The notes under the pieces were generated by a model that searched no databases, was not told where the DNA came from, and saw only the letters and a program-made list of their open reading frames with translations. Of a stretch of DNA of 64,000 nt, positions 16,065-26,006 are shown piece after piece; the stretch's first letter is position 1; each line of letters opens with the position of its first letter. The translations under genes and the position numbers were made by a program. This DNA comes from an uncultured Lachnospiraceae bacterium (GTDB lineage: Bacteria; Bacillota; Clostridia; Lachnospirales; Lachnospiraceae): the NCBI GenBank assembly GCA_910578885.1, contig CAJTSH010000019.1:1-64000 (forward strand), read 5' to 3'.

Positions 16065-17117
16065 CTACTTTACCCCCACATTCTTCATAATCGACTGTGC
16101 AACTGCATCTAACGGAACAACTTCATTCACATATCCTGCTTCATACACTGCTTTTGGCATACCGTATACCACACAGCTTGCCGCATCCTGCGAAATCACA
16201 TGGATGGGAACCTTCTGTTTCAAAGACCCGATCCCTTTTGTACCGTCAGCTCCCATTCCTGTCAAAACCACACAGGTAATCTCGTCAAAGGCACAGCTCT
16301 TTAGGGATTCATACATAATGTCCGCACATGGTTTCAATCCACCGACTGCCGGTTCGTTTCCAAGTACGATCTTATGTCCATCTTTTGTTCTTGCAACTTT
16401 CAGGTGCTTGCCGCCAGGAGCTACGTATACAGTTCCTTTCATTAACACCTCATTATCTTCCGCCTCTTTCACACGAATCTTGCTCAGCTCGTTCAAACGG
16501 TCAGCCATAGATTTTGTAAAACCCATCGGCATATGCTGTACCAGAACCATCGGTGCGTCTAAATTGGCTTCCAGATAAGGAATCACGCTCTGCAATGCCT
16601 TCGGTCCGCCAGTGGAACATGCAAGCGCCACCAGTTTATTTTTATTTGAACCTTTTCTTATTATTGTAGGTATAGGCGTCCGAACCGGTCTTGTTACACT
16701 GACACGCTTAATCTGATCGGATATAAGTACCGCTTTTAATACGCTGAGCAGACGATTCTTGAAATCCTCACCCTTCGCCTCAATAATATTCGTCGGCTTG
16801 GTAACAAAATCTACTGCACCAAGCTCCATTGCAATCACCGTAGTCCTTGTATCCTTCGCTGTCAAGGTACTGACCATGATAATCGTCGCTTTAACACCTT
16901 CCTGCTGAAGTTTCTCCAACAGCTGAAGTCCATCCATTCTTGGCATATTCACGTCAAGTACGATAGCATCATACTTTACCGACTTAATTCGCTCATATGC
17001 TTCAAGCCCGTCCCTGCAGACGTCCGTTGCTTGAAATGTATCGTCTGTATTAATTATATCACAGATAACCCTTCTCATGAGTGCAGAGTCATCAACAACA
17101 AGAATATTTTTTTTCAT
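16065..17117 (-). CDS. cheB: chemotaxis methylesterase CheB
   Basis: Response regulator methylesterase that removes methyl groups from, and deamidates, chemoreceptors. The 350-residue protein has a receiver domain with VVDDSALMRR and the phospho-acceptor Asp in VLDVNMPRMDG, a linker, and a CheB esterase domain with the Ser in ACSTGGPKAL, the His in VQHMPMGF and the Asp in TGMGADG. The start is ATG 17117 with AAGGGATGAC upstream; a longer frame to 17135 overlaps the PilZ gene. Confidence 0.95.
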   Translation of the reverse strand: MKKNILVVDDSALMRRVICDIINTDDTFQATDVCRDGLEAYERIKSVKYDAIVLDVNMPRMDGLQLLEKLQQEGVKATIIMVSTLTAKDTRTTVIAMELGAVDFVTKPTNIIEAKGEDFKNRLLSVLKAVLISDQIKRVSVTRPVRTPIPTIIRKGSNKNKLVALACSTGGPKALQSVIPYLEANLDAPMVLVQHMPMGFTKSMADRLNELSKIRVKEAEDNEVLMKGTVYVAPGGKHLKVARTKDGHKIVLGNEPAVGGLKPCADIMYESLKSCAFDEITCVVLTGMGADGTKGIGSLKQKVPIHVISQDAASCVVYGMPKAVYEAGYVNEVVPLDAVAQSIMKNVGVK

Positions 17118-17121
17118 ATTG

Positions 17122-17871
17122 TCATCCCTTATCAATTTTTCTGGATTTACGCTCTTCAGTAAAAATAAATTTCACAATCTCTTCCTGTATTTTTGCATCC
17201 TTCAAAACAAACTCCACGCGATTTACATATCTCGCATCCGAAACAATACTCTGCTCATTCTTACTGCTCTGGATAATCCGTCCGACTATCATATACTGCT
17301 TCTCACATCTGCCGTCATCCAGCATAATTACCATCAACACATAACTGTCCTGTGGATTTTCTTCTTCTGAAACAAAACGGACGCCACCGCCGCTGATATC
17401 AACAATGCGAGCCTTTTTCTGCTTTTGATAGAAATCATCATCTCTAAGCTCTTCCAGAATATCTTCCGCATATTCTAATCTCGCCTGCTCTTTTGTAATA
17501 TTAAAATACCGCATATCAATAATACATTTTAACCGGAAAAACTGCCGCCTCTGAAATTTGCTTAACGGCGAATGCAGTTCCACGCGGCACATATAACAGT
17601 TATCCGTTTTATATCGCTCTTTTACCTGACCAACTGCCTTATATAATCCACTCCTATTGTAAAATACAAATTCATAACGGATTCCAAGGGACAATAACAT
17701 CAGCTTACCCGCCTCTATCGGCATCAAAAGCTCCAACTCACCATTCTCAAGTATATCGCATACCTGACTCTTATAAATTTTTACATCCTCAGCGATTTGC
17801 GTGGAACGCTCCATCTGGCTGACTACCCGGATGTCAACCTTGGCACCCACATCAATCATTTTTGAAACCAT
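17122..17871 (-). CDS. YcgR-type PilZ flagellar brake protein
   Basis: A 249-residue protein with an N-terminal YcgR-like domain (about 1-110) and a C-terminal PilZ domain. The c-di-GMP binding signature is present: FQRRQFFRL near residue 106 and DISGGGVRF near residue 158. YcgR proteins bind c-di-GMP and slow the flagellar motor. Its place between flhG and cheB in the operon supports that function. An HD-GYP phosphodiesterase elsewhere in the window (54521) shows the other side of c-di-GMP signalling. Confidence 0.88.
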   Translation of the reverse strand: MVSKMIDVGAKVDIRVVSQMERSTQIAEDVKIYKSQVCDILENGELELLMPIEAGKLMLLSLGIRYEFVFYNRSGLYKAVGQVKERYKTDNCYMCRVELHSPLSKFQRRQFFRLKCIIDMRYFNITKEQARLEYAEDILEELRDDDFYQKQKKARIVDISGGGVRFVSEEENPQDSYVLMVIMLDDGRCEKQYMIVGRIIQSSKNEQSIVSDARYVNRVEFVLKDAKIQEEIVKFIFTEERKSRKIDKG

Positions 17872-17917
17872 ACCATCACACCCTATTCCTGATAAATTAT
17901 CAGTAACTTTCCTCGTA

Positions 17918-18790
17918 TTATCTGTTTATAAAACTAGCCAGCAACTGTCCAAATCCCCGACGCATTACAAACTGCTCATTCGTATGATTCAAGAGATTTG
18001 ATGCAAGAACTTCAAATGCCTTTGCAGATTTGGCATTCGGAGAATTCAATGAAACCGGCTTCTGCTGTCTGACTGCCCGCTCTAAAAGAGCGTCCTGCGG
18101 CACCATCCCCAGGTAATTGATTTCCCCTTTTAAAAATTGTGAAACTACAACGTTCAATTTATCGTATACCATTCGCCCTTCAGCCTCAGAATGAACCCTG
18201 TTGGCAATGATATCCACTTTCGGTCCGTTCTTTAAGAAATTCGGATTTCGATACAGTACTTTCAGCAAAGAATAGGCATCTGTCAAAGAACTTGGATCCA
18301 GAGTCGAAACTAACAGAACTTCCGGACTCGCCAGAACGAATTCGAGGACACTGTCCGCAATTCCGGCACCGGTGTCCACCAATATGATATCTGCCATCTC
18401 ATCCAATTCGCCAAGACAATGCACAAGATAGGAAATCTGGTCTTTCGAAAGATTGTTCATTCCCAAAATCCCGGAACCGCCTGAGACAAATCCAATATCC
18501 ATTGGCCCAGGCGTAATAATATCTTTGATTCCTTTTCCCTGATAGATTAAATCACTTACATTATATTTCGGGATAGCTCCAAACATTACCTCAACATTTG
18601 CAAGCCCAAGATCCGCATCAAAAATAATGACGCTTTTACCAAGCTTGCTCAACTGAACCGCCATGTTCACCGTCACATTCGACTTTCCCACACCGCCTTT
18701 GCCGCTGGTAACCGTAATCACTCTTGCGCGGGAGACCGGCTTTTGATTTTTCACTTTAATCACATTTCTCAGCTTCTCTGCTTGGTCCAT
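17918..18790 (-). CDS. flhG: flagellar number regulator FlhG (MinD-like ATPase)
   Basis: A 290-residue MinD/ParA-type ATPase that works with FlhF to set flagellar number and position. The deviant Walker A motif SGKGGVGKSNVTVN is near residue 30; FDADLGLANVEVMFG and LVDTGAGIADSVLEF follow in the expected order. The N-terminal LRNVIKVKNQ matches the short FlhF-activating region of FlhG. It starts 3 bases after the flhF stop. Confidence 0.94.
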   Translation of the reverse strand: MDQAEKLRNVIKVKNQKPVSRARVITVTSGKGGVGKSNVTVNMAVQLSKLGKSVIIFDADLGLANVEVMFGAIPKYNVSDLIYQGKGIKDIITPGPMDIGFVSGGSGILGMNNLSKDQISYLVHCLGELDEMADIILVDTGAGIADSVLEFVLASPEVLLVSTLDPSSLTDAYSLLKVLYRNPNFLKNGPKVDIIANRVHSEAEGRMVYDKLNVVVSQFLKGEINYLGMVPQDALLERAVRQQKPVSLNSPNAKSAKAFEVLASNLLNHTNEQFVMRRGFGQLLASFINR

Positions 18791-18793
18791 TTA

Positions 18794-20071
18794 CTATCTG
18801 CCTCCCAATAACTGTTTAACAACCTTTTGAGTATCAAATAACTCAATGTCATCCGGAACATTTTGTCCATCTGTAACATAAGAAAGCTCCGCTCCTGAAT
18901 GCATACGGACATTTAACATATTTCCATAGGTTGTTGTTTCATCTAGTTTTGTAAAAATAATCTTATAATCTGCAATCTCATGGTAAATATCAGAAATTTC
19001 CAGCAAATCCCTATATTTAATCGTTGCGCTGACTACAAGATAGACTTCTTTTTCATATTTTTCATCAAGGCTTTCAATTAAACGCTTGACATCCTCCCTC
19101 TGATTTTCATTTTTGTGGGAAAATCCTGCAGTGTCTACTAACACTAAGTCAAAATCGTCCACACGCTCAATCGCGGCATTCAGCTCATCCGCAGAATAAA
19201 TAATCGTAAGCGGCGTATCCAAAATATTTGCATACGTCCGGAGCTGTTCCGCCGCCGCGATACGGTAAGTATCCGCTGTCAGAAACGCTACTTTTTTTCC
19301 CATATCCACTTTAAATTTTGACGCAATCTTTGCAATAGTAGTCGTTTTACCCACTCCTGTTGGTCCAATAAAAAATACAATTTTGGGCTGTCCGCCCTCA
19401 GCTAGTTCAATCTTTTTCGGCTGTCCGAATTTCAGTATCATCTTCTGATAAATATTCGATAAAACCAAATCCATACTGGAGCCGCTTCTTGCCACTTTTT
19501 CCACGTCATCCATGATCTGATTTACATACTTTTCATTCACTTCATTATCTAACAATACCTTGTAAACCATTTTCAGCCCCTGAAATCCCTCCGAACGTTC
19601 AGCTGAATTCTCCTGAACATGGGGGATAAACTCTTCCGAATCTCTGCGGTCTTCTCCGGAAAGGCTCTTTTCCAAAATATTCTGGAGATTTTCAAGCTTC
19701 TCCTCTAATCCCCATTCCTTCTGGCTGATATCCTTGGGTTCTGTATCTGTTTTTGTGATTTTGCCCGCCGAAGCAGCACCCTCTGAGGGTCTCTGTGTCT
19801 GAAACGGCGGTATATTGATACTCTCATCTGCTGTGTAATTAATATTATCATGCTTCTTAAGAGGTGACTTCAATGCCTGTGCCAAATTCACAGCTTGCTC
19901 CTTTTCATCCCTTGCCGCTGTTACCTCATAGACCGAGCTCTTAAAAAAGCGGAAAATTCCCCCCGGCTTTATCTCCCTGACATTCATAATTACAACGTCC
20001 GCTCCCATTTCACTCTTCGCCTTCTCAACGGCTTCTGCTTCTGTCTTCCCTTGAAATTTATTGATTGTCAT
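18794..20071 (-). CDS. flhF: flagellar biosynthesis GTPase FlhF
   Basis: SRP-type GTPase of 425 residues that localises flagellar assembly. An N-terminal basic B domain (about 1-60, INKFQGKTEAEAVEKAKSEM) and a disordered linker precede the NG domains. The G motifs are visible: GPTGVGKTTTIAKIA (G1), DTYRIAAAEQLRTYA (G2), LVDTAGFSHKN (G3) and FTKLDETTTYGN (G4). The start ATG is one base after the flhA stop. Confidence 0.95.
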   Translation of the reverse strand: MTINKFQGKTEAEAVEKAKSEMGADVVIMNVREIKPGGIFRFFKSSVYEVTAARDEKEQAVNLAQALKSPLKKHDNINYTADESINIPPFQTQRPSEGAASAGKITKTDTEPKDISQKEWGLEEKLENLQNILEKSLSGEDRRDSEEFIPHVQENSAERSEGFQGLKMVYKVLLDNEVNEKYVNQIMDDVEKVARSGSSMDLVLSNIYQKMILKFGQPKKIELAEGGQPKIVFFIGPTGVGKTTTIAKIASKFKVDMGKKVAFLTADTYRIAAAEQLRTYANILDTPLTIIYSADELNAAIERVDDFDLVLVDTAGFSHKNENQREDVKRLIESLDEKYEKEVYLVVSATIKYRDLLEISDIYHEIADYKIIFTKLDETTTYGNMLNVRMHSGAELSYVTDGQNVPDDIELFDTQKVVKQLLGGR

Positions 20072-22105
20072 TTATTCTGTCACCATCCCAACCGATTGCA
20101 GTTCTACATTGGACTCCACTTCATTATAAGACACTACAATCAAATCTTTGAAATAATCCTCCGTCAGCTTTTTGAAATACATCCGCACAATTGGAGACGT
20201 AATGATAATCGGATTCTTACCGATATTTTCAAGTTTTGAAACCTCTGTCTCTACAGACGCAATAATTGCCTTCGTCTTATCCGGATCCAAGGTAAGATAT
20301 GCCCCCTGCTCTGTCTGCTTCACAGAACCCATGATATCCTGTTCTACCTTTGGATCAAGCGTTACCACGCTGGTCGTCTCATTTGCCGGAAAATATTTCC
20401 GTGAAATTGCGCGCTTCAAGCTCTGTCTGACATACTCAGTCAGTACATCCGTATCTCTTGTCGTAGACGCATGATCTGCAAGCGTCTCAAATATAGAAAG
20501 CAAATCTCTGATAGAAATCCCCTCTCGCAAAAGATTCTGTAATACCTTTTGTATTTCACCAATTCCAAGCAGCTTGGGCGTAAGCTCGTCCACCAACGCC
20601 GGATTGTTTTCTTTTACATTGTTGATCAGGTTTGACACATCCTGCCTTGTCAACAGCTCCGCAATATGCTGACGGATTACTTCTGTCAGATGCGTCGCGA
20701 TAATAGACGGCGGATCAACAACCGTATAGCCAAGACTCTCTGCCCTCTCTCTCTGTCCTTCGGTAATCCAGATTGCGGGAAGATGGAAGGACGGCTCAAA
20801 AGTCGGAATACCAGTTATCTCTTCTTCCACATATCCGGGATTCATCGCCATATAATGATCAAAAAGAATTTCTCCTTCCGTAACCTGTATACCCTTGATT
20901 TTAATAATATACTGATTGGGGTTCAACTGGATATTATCCCTTAAACGGATAATCGGCACTACCGTACCAAGCTCCAATGCCACCTGCCTTCGAATCATAA
21001 CTACACGATCCAAAAGGTCTCCGCCCTGATTCACATCAGCAAGCGGAATAATGCCGTATCCAAATTCCAACTCGATCGGATCCACCTGCAGCAGCGAAAC
21101 CACATTTTCCGGTTTCCGTATCTCCTCTGCAGCGTTTTCTTCTTCATTCGCCTCTTCCTCAATCGCAGCCACTCCGGCGCTGTTGTGTATCATACGTCCG
21201 CTTACCAAAAACAGCCCTCCGAGCGGAACGAAAATATAAATCGGAAGCGGCGTCAAAACGCCAAGAAATGCAATGGTTCCTCCCACGATATAAAGGACCT
21301 TTGGAATACCGAAAAGCTGGCTGACTAGTACCGTTCCGAAATCCGCCTCTTTTGACGCCTTCGTTACCAGAATACCTGTTGCCAGTGAAATTAAAAGAGA
21401 CGGTATCTGGCTGACAAGACCATCACCAATAGTCAGAATACCATACTGCTGAAGCGCTTCCATAATATCCATACCCTGATTCATATAGCCGGTTACCGTA
21501 CCGCCTACAACATTGATCAGCGTGATAATAAGCCCCGCCGTCGCATCTCCCTTTACATACTTCGTTGCACCATCCATAGAACCAAAGAAGCTTGCCTCTG
21601 ACTGAATCTTAGTTCTCCGCTCCCTCGCTTCCAACTCTGTAATTGCTCCCGTATTCAAATCAGCGTCAATTGCCATCTGTTTACCGGGCATTGCATCCAA
21701 TGTAAACCGGGCCGTTACCTCCGCAACGCGCTCAGAACCTTTATTGATAACGATAAACTGAATCAAAATCAGAACAATAAATACGATTGCACCAATTACC
21801 AAATCGCCGCCGCCCACAAATCCGCCAAAGGTCTCCACCACGCTGCCCGGATCCCCGGTCGTCAAAATCAATCGCGTAGAAGAAACGTTCAGTGAAATAC
21901 GGAAAATCGTAGTAAACAGCAGCAATGTAGGGAAGAAAGACATATCCAGAACTTCCTGTACAAACAACGCATTAAACAGGATAATCATTGCCATAGAAAT
22001 ATTAATTGCAAGCATTACATCCAGTAAAATGGAAGGAATTGGTATAATGAAAAAGATAACTGCGGCAAGTAAATACAACGCCACTCCAAAATCCGCCTTT
22101 TTCAT
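20072..22105 (-). CDS. flhA: flagellar export gate protein FlhA
   Basis: Major subunit of the flagellar type III export gate, forming the cytoplasmic nonamer ring and the proton pathway. The 677-residue protein has an N-terminal membrane part with about eight hydrophobic segments (to about residue 310), the conserved loop DAMPGKQMAIDADLNTG, and a C-terminal cytoplasmic domain that binds substrates and chaperones. Length is normal for the family. It lies 22 bases after flhB. Confidence 0.97.
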   Translation of the reverse strand: MKKADFGVALYLLAAVIFFIIPIPSILLDVMLAINISMAMIILFNALFVQEVLDMSFFPTLLLFTTIFRISLNVSSTRLILTTGDPGSVVETFGGFVGGGDLVIGAIVFIVLILIQFIVINKGSERVAEVTARFTLDAMPGKQMAIDADLNTGAITELEARERRTKIQSEASFFGSMDGATKYVKGDATAGLIITLINVVGGTVTGYMNQGMDIMEALQQYGILTIGDGLVSQIPSLLISLATGILVTKASKEADFGTVLVSQLFGIPKVLYIVGGTIAFLGVLTPLPIYIFVPLGGLFLVSGRMIHNSAGVAAIEEEANEEENAAEEIRKPENVVSLLQVDPIELEFGYGIIPLADVNQGGDLLDRVVMIRRQVALELGTVVPIIRLRDNIQLNPNQYIIKIKGIQVTEGEILFDHYMAMNPGYVEEEITGIPTFEPSFHLPAIWITEGQRERAESLGYTVVDPPSIIATHLTEVIRQHIAELLTRQDVSNLINNVKENNPALVDELTPKLLGIGEIQKVLQNLLREGISIRDLLSIFETLADHASTTRDTDVLTEYVRQSLKRAISRKYFPANETTSVVTLDPKVEQDIMGSVKQTEQGAYLTLDPDKTKAIIASVETEVSKLENIGKNPIIITSPIVRMYFKKLTEDYFKDLIVVSYNEVESNVELQSVGMVTE

Positions 22106-22127
22106 TTTCCTTTCCTCCTTTCAGTTC

Positions 22128-23258
22128 TTATACCTTATTTTTATATTTCTGGAGCATTGCAAGAATCTCCGCAACCGGATGATATAACTCCGGCGGTATC
22201 TCCTCTCCAATCTCCACACTGCCGTAAAGCGAATGGGCAAGAGGTTTATTCTCAATAATCTCCACATGGCATTCTTTCGCCTTTTCACGAATCTTCATTG
22301 CCACATAATCCGCACCCTTTGCCAGAACGACCGGCGCTTTTGCCACGCCCGGATCATACTGTATTGCAATGGCGAGATGCGTCGGGTTCGTGATGACCAC
22401 ATCTGCCTTAGGAATATCCTGCATCATACGGCGCTGAGACGCTTCACGCATTCTCTGACGCTGCCGTCCTTTTATTTCAGGATTACCCTCAGTATTCTTG
22501 TACTCGTCTTTTACTTCCTGCTTGGTCATCTTCATGTCTTCATTGAACTTATGCTTCTGATAAGCCCAGTCTGCGACTCCAAGCACCAGATATACCAATG
22601 CAATCTTAATTCCGGTATCAATAATGATATTGCCCACCAATATGATTGCCCGAATCAAATGAAGCTCATACAGGATAAAGAGCTCGTCTGCATGATCCTT
22701 AACCGCATCATATGCCACATAGGAAATCAATGCCAGCTTCATAATAGATTTCAACAGCTCAAACAGCGAATCCTTTGACAAAATCCTTTTAAACCCATTG
22801 ATTGGATTAAACTTATCAAGTTTCGGCTTCATGGGCTTTGCCGTCACCTTCCATCCCACCTGAACAATGCTGACAAGGATTGCCACGATAAATCCAATCA
22901 AAAAAAATGGAATTGCAATCTTAATTATCTGAATAAGCGCCGTATTCAAGACACTCACTGTCGCATTCACAGTCATTCCGCTTCCGTTTTCATAAACAAT
23001 ATCCGGAATTTTATTATATATTGCATCAAAGGTTTCAAGCATCCCCTCAGCTATATAAGAAACAAATATTTTAATCAAAAGAAATAAGACCAGCAAATCT
23101 ATCGCCGCACTTAATTCCTTGCTCTTAACAACCTTTCCTTCTTCTCTTGCCTCCCGCAGCTTCTTTGCAGTTGCAGGCTCTGTTTTCTCACCGCCTGGTC
23201 CATCTTTCGCAAAATACTGGAGGTTATAGATTAGAATCAGGGATTTGTTTTCTTCCAA
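22128..23258 (-). CDS. flhB: flagellar export switch protein FlhB
   Basis: FlhB sets export specificity through self-cleavage. The 376-residue protein has four hydrophobic segments (about 50-220) followed by a cytoplasmic domain with the cleavage motif NPTH in VVITNPTHLAIAIQYDP near residue 285. The N-terminus AKDGPGGEKTEPATAKKLREA is typical. It starts one base after the fliR stop. Confidence 0.97.
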   Translation of the reverse strand: MEENKSLILIYNLQYFAKDGPGGEKTEPATAKKLREAREEGKVVKSKELSAAIDLLVLFLLIKIFVSYIAEGMLETFDAIYNKIPDIVYENGSGMTVNATVSVLNTALIQIIKIAIPFFLIGFIVAILVSIVQVGWKVTAKPMKPKLDKFNPINGFKRILSKDSLFELLKSIMKLALISYVAYDAVKDHADELFILYELHLIRAIILVGNIIIDTGIKIALVYLVLGVADWAYQKHKFNEDMKMTKQEVKDEYKNTEGNPEIKGRQRQRMREASQRRMMQDIPKADVVITNPTHLAIAIQYDPGVAKAPVVLAKGADYVAMKIREKAKECHVEIIENKPLAHSLYGSVEIGEEIPPELYHPVAEILAMLQKYKNKV

Positions 23259-23259
23259 G

Positions 23260-24039
23260 TCAATACATCCCTTCTATCATGGATACAATCATTCGCTTCA
23301 TTTCACCAAAAATAAAATCGGATACTGCCGGCAATAATTGTATCGTAAAAAGCAATACCAACATTCCCAGCAACACCTTTAACTGCATACCGACTGCGAA
23401 CATATTCATCTGAGGCGCAACTTTGGCCATAACGCCCAGTATACAGTTTAATATCATGATACAGGCAAATACCGGAAGTGCAATGCGAAAACCAATCACC
23501 ATTGCATCACCCATAAATTTCACCATAGACGTCATCAGAGCATCCCAGCGGAATATCTGCTGACCAGTCGGAATCAGGGTAAAGGAATCTACCAGCGCCT
23601 GCAAAATATAATGATGCATATCCGTTACAACAAGCAGCAGTAATAGTAAATAATTATAGAAATTACCAGTAATCGGTGAATTCGTCCTTGTGATCGGATC
23701 ATACTCCATCGCCATAGACAAACCCATATTCAAATCAATAATATTTCCCGATAATAAAACAATGGAATTACATATGCTCGCAGCAAAGCCAATAAGCAAC
23801 CCTGTAATTCCTTCTCTGACTACGATTATAGCATATCCAATAACATCAGAATACCCTATTGTCGCCTTCGGCAATATTCCATACAAAAGAATTGTCACAA
23901 AAGCCGAAAATCCAATTTTCACTTTTGCCGGCGTATTTGTCATACTGAAAAAAGGGGCAACAGACACGAAACTGGATATTCGTACCAGAATCAACAAAAA
24001 ATTTTCAAAAGTCTCTAACGAAAAACTAACATCCACCAT
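23260..24039 (-). CDS. fliR: flagellar export gate protein FliR
   Basis: A 259-residue integral membrane subunit of the FliPQR export channel with about six hydrophobic segments. The motif ASICNSIVLLSGNIIDLNMGLSMAMEYDP and the loop FRIALPVFACIMILNCILGVMAKVAPQMN are family features. It follows fliQ by 8 bases and precedes flhB by one, the conserved order fliP-fliQ-fliR-flhB. Confidence 0.95.
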   Translation of the reverse strand: MVDVSFSLETFENFLLILVRISSFVSVAPFFSMTNTPAKVKIGFSAFVTILLYGILPKATIGYSDVIGYAIIVVREGITGLLIGFAASICNSIVLLSGNIIDLNMGLSMAMEYDPITRTNSPITGNFYNYLLLLLLVVTDMHHYILQALVDSFTLIPTGQQIFRWDALMTSMVKFMGDAMVIGFRIALPVFACIMILNCILGVMAKVAPQMNMFAVGMQLKVLLGMLVLLFTIQLLPAVSDFIFGEMKRMIVSMIEGMY

Positions 24040-24047
24040 GACAACCG

Positions 24048-24329
24048 CTATCCCAAGTAAAAACTAAAATCAGACCACAAACGCGTCATAAAATCTGCCA
24101 TATTATTCAACATCCAACTGCCCAACAAAATCATAGCCAAAAAAACTGCTAATATCTTAGGAACAAATGTCAGCGTCTGCTCCTGAATTGAAGTCACTGT
24201 CTGAAAAATACTTACAATCAGTCCTACAATCAGTGATATAAGAAGAAGCGGTGCCGCTGTGATAATAATATTATAAATGGCATCCCTAGCAATGTCCAAA
24301 ATCTGTCCTTGTGTAATCACTTCCCACAC
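24048..24329 (-). CDS. fliQ: flagellar export gate protein FliQ
   Basis: A 93-residue protein with two membrane helices joined by a short loop, the usual FliQ form. The loop motif VSIFQTVTSIQEQTLTFVPK is diagnostic. FliQ forms part of the helical export channel with FliP and FliR. It lies between fliP and fliR with very short gaps. Confidence 0.96.
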   Translation of the reverse strand: MWEVITQGQILDIARDAIYNIIITAAPLLLISLIVGLIVSIFQTVTSIQEQTLTFVPKILAVFLAMILLGSWMLNNMADFMTRLWSDFSFYLG

Positions 24330-24335
24330 CTCTCA

Positions 24336-25208
24336 TCAGTAAAATGTCCTGACTAAATTACCAACTACTAAATCCCATCCATCTGCAAGGATAAATAGTA
24401 AAATTTTAAAAGGCATCGATATAGTCGTAGGCGGCAACATCATCATACCCATAGACATAAGTACAGAAGCAACAACCATGTCTATTACAATAAACGGTAT
24501 ATAAATCAAAAATCCAATAATAAATGCCGTTCTCAGCTCGCTTAAGATAAATGCCGGAATCAAAGTCCCTGTAGTAATATCTTCTCTCGTCTCATACGTA
24601 GTCCCCTGAATATCACAAAACAAATTGATATCCTTGGTCTGTGTCTGCGAGAACATAAACTCCCTAAGCGGCTCCATACCAATTTCCAATGCTTCTTCCT
24701 GCGTAATCTCTCCTCTATCTAAAGGTTGAATCGCAGTCTCGTTAATTTGAGTAAAAATAGGTGCCATAATAAACAGCGTCAAAAACAATGCCAACCCCAC
24801 CAAAATCTGATTTGGCGGTACTGTCTGCGTACCAATCGCCGCTCGCACAAAATGCAAAACAATCACAATACGGGTAAACGACGTCAGCATAATCAAAATG
24901 GACGGCGCTAAAGATATTACCGTTAATACCAGTAATATTTTCAACGGTGCGGATAAGGTTCCATCTTCGTTGTTATAGTTTATGGAAAATCCATTATTAA
25001 TATCCGACTTTGCATCCGCAGCCTCGCCATCATTCCCCATCTGCAAATCTTTGATATCATCTCCGGTTATCGTCCCATCTATCGTTCCATTTGGATTCAC
25101 AGTGGTAGCATTTACGGTTCCCGGAAAGGATATCGTCATCGTGAAAACAATTACAAGTGCAGCAAAGATAACAGATGCCACACAATATCCTTTTTTTAAT
25201 TTACTCAT
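24336..25208 (-). CDS. fliP: flagellar export gate protein FliP
   Basis: A 290-residue export channel subunit. An N-terminal signal-like hydrophobic stretch (about 11-32) is followed by a periplasmic-type linker and the conserved region LLVLTVISLAPSILIMLTSFTRIVIVLHFVR, then LGTQTVPPNQILVGLALFLT-like and MGMMMLPPTTISMPFK motifs. The start overlaps the end of fliO by 8 bases. Family length and order are normal. Confidence 0.95.
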   Translation of the reverse strand: MSKLKKGYCVASVIFAALVIVFTMTISFPGTVNATTVNPNGTIDGTITGDDIKDLQMGNDGEAADAKSDINNGFSINYNNEDGTLSAPLKILLVLTVISLAPSILIMLTSFTRIVIVLHFVRAAIGTQTVPPNQILVGLALFLTLFIMAPIFTQINETAIQPLDRGEITQEEALEIGMEPLREFMFSQTQTKDINLFCDIQGTTYETREDITTGTLIPAFILSELRTAFIIGFLIYIPFIVIDMVVASVLMSMGMMMLPPTTISMPFKILLFILADGWDLVVGNLVRTFY

Positions 25209-25602
25209 CTTTTTGCCTGCTTTTTGGTAAGTGTTCTCTTATCTTATTGAAAACATCCTGAAAGCTCTCTCCAACATTTTTTTCTCCTGAAGCAGCCATC
25301 TTCTCTGGTAATACTTTCAACTGTTCCTCTGACAGTTTCGTCAAAAGACGAATCTCATCCTTTCCAATTGCAATCACAAGATACTCCTCGCCGGCTTCTA
25401 CAAGCTGTATATACTTATTATTCGTGACCCTTATCGTTTCAACAATTCTAAGGTTCTTATTGTGAGTCTGCCCTTTTTGATAGTTGGCAATCCATTTTGT
25501 CGTAAAATAAGTAAGCGCTAATACAAAAACAAAAACCAGCAAAACACCTATGAGTTGCAAAAAACTGCCAAAACCAGATACACCAGCACTTAATATCTCC
25601 AT
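25201..25602 (-). CDS. fliO: flagellar protein FliO/FliZ
   Basis: A 133-residue FliO family protein (named FliZ in B. subtilis). It has one membrane segment (about 13-32) and a small cytoplasmic domain with VETIRVTNNKYIQLVEAGEEYLVIAIGKDEI. FliO helps FliP assemble. It starts one base after cheY and overlaps fliP by 8 bases. Confidence 0.88.
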   Translation of the reverse strand: MEILSAGVSGFGSFLQLIGVLLVFVFVLALTYFTTKWIANYQKGQTHNKNLRIVETIRVTNNKYIQLVEAGEEYLVIAIGKDEIRLLTKLSEEQLKVLPEKMAASGEKNVGESFQDVFNKIREHLPKSRQKDE

Positions 25603-25603
25603 A

Positions 25604-25966
25604 TTAACCTACTACTTTTTTTACAGCTTCTAAAACACGCTCCGCCTGAAATGGCTTAACAATAAAATCCTTCGCACCAGACTGGATTGCTTCAATAACC
25701 ATCGCCTGCTGTCCCATTGCAGAACACATAATAACGCATGAAGATGCATCTGCTTCTCTGATTTTCTTCAATGCCTGAATGCCGTCCATCTCCGGCATGG
25801 TAATATCCATCAGCACAAGATCCGGCTTCATTTCATTATACTTTTCGATTGCTTTCACACCATTCTCAGCTTCTCCGACAACATTATAACCATTCTTGGT
25901 CAAGATGTCCTTAATCATCATTCTCATAAATGCTGCATCATCACAAATCAAAATATTCTTAGCCAT
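25604..25966 (-). CDS. cheY: chemotaxis response regulator CheY
   Basis: A single receiver domain of 120 residues. The acidic pocket is in LICDDAAFMRMM, the phospho-acceptor Asp54 in LVLMDITMPEMDG, the switch Ser in IMCSAMGQ and the Lys in IVKPFQAERV. Phosphorylated CheY binds FliM and FliY at the switch. The location between fliY and fliO matches B. subtilis. Confidence 0.95.
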   Translation of the reverse strand: MAKNILICDDAAFMRMMIKDILTKNGYNVVGEAENGVKAIEKYNEMKPDLVLMDITMPEMDGIQALKKIREADASSCVIMCSAMGQQAMVIEAIQSGAKDFIVKPFQAERVLEAVKKVVG

Positions 25967-26006
25967 ATCTATTCTCCTCGTTTAGAAAATTTTTGTTTAT
26001 TTTGTT

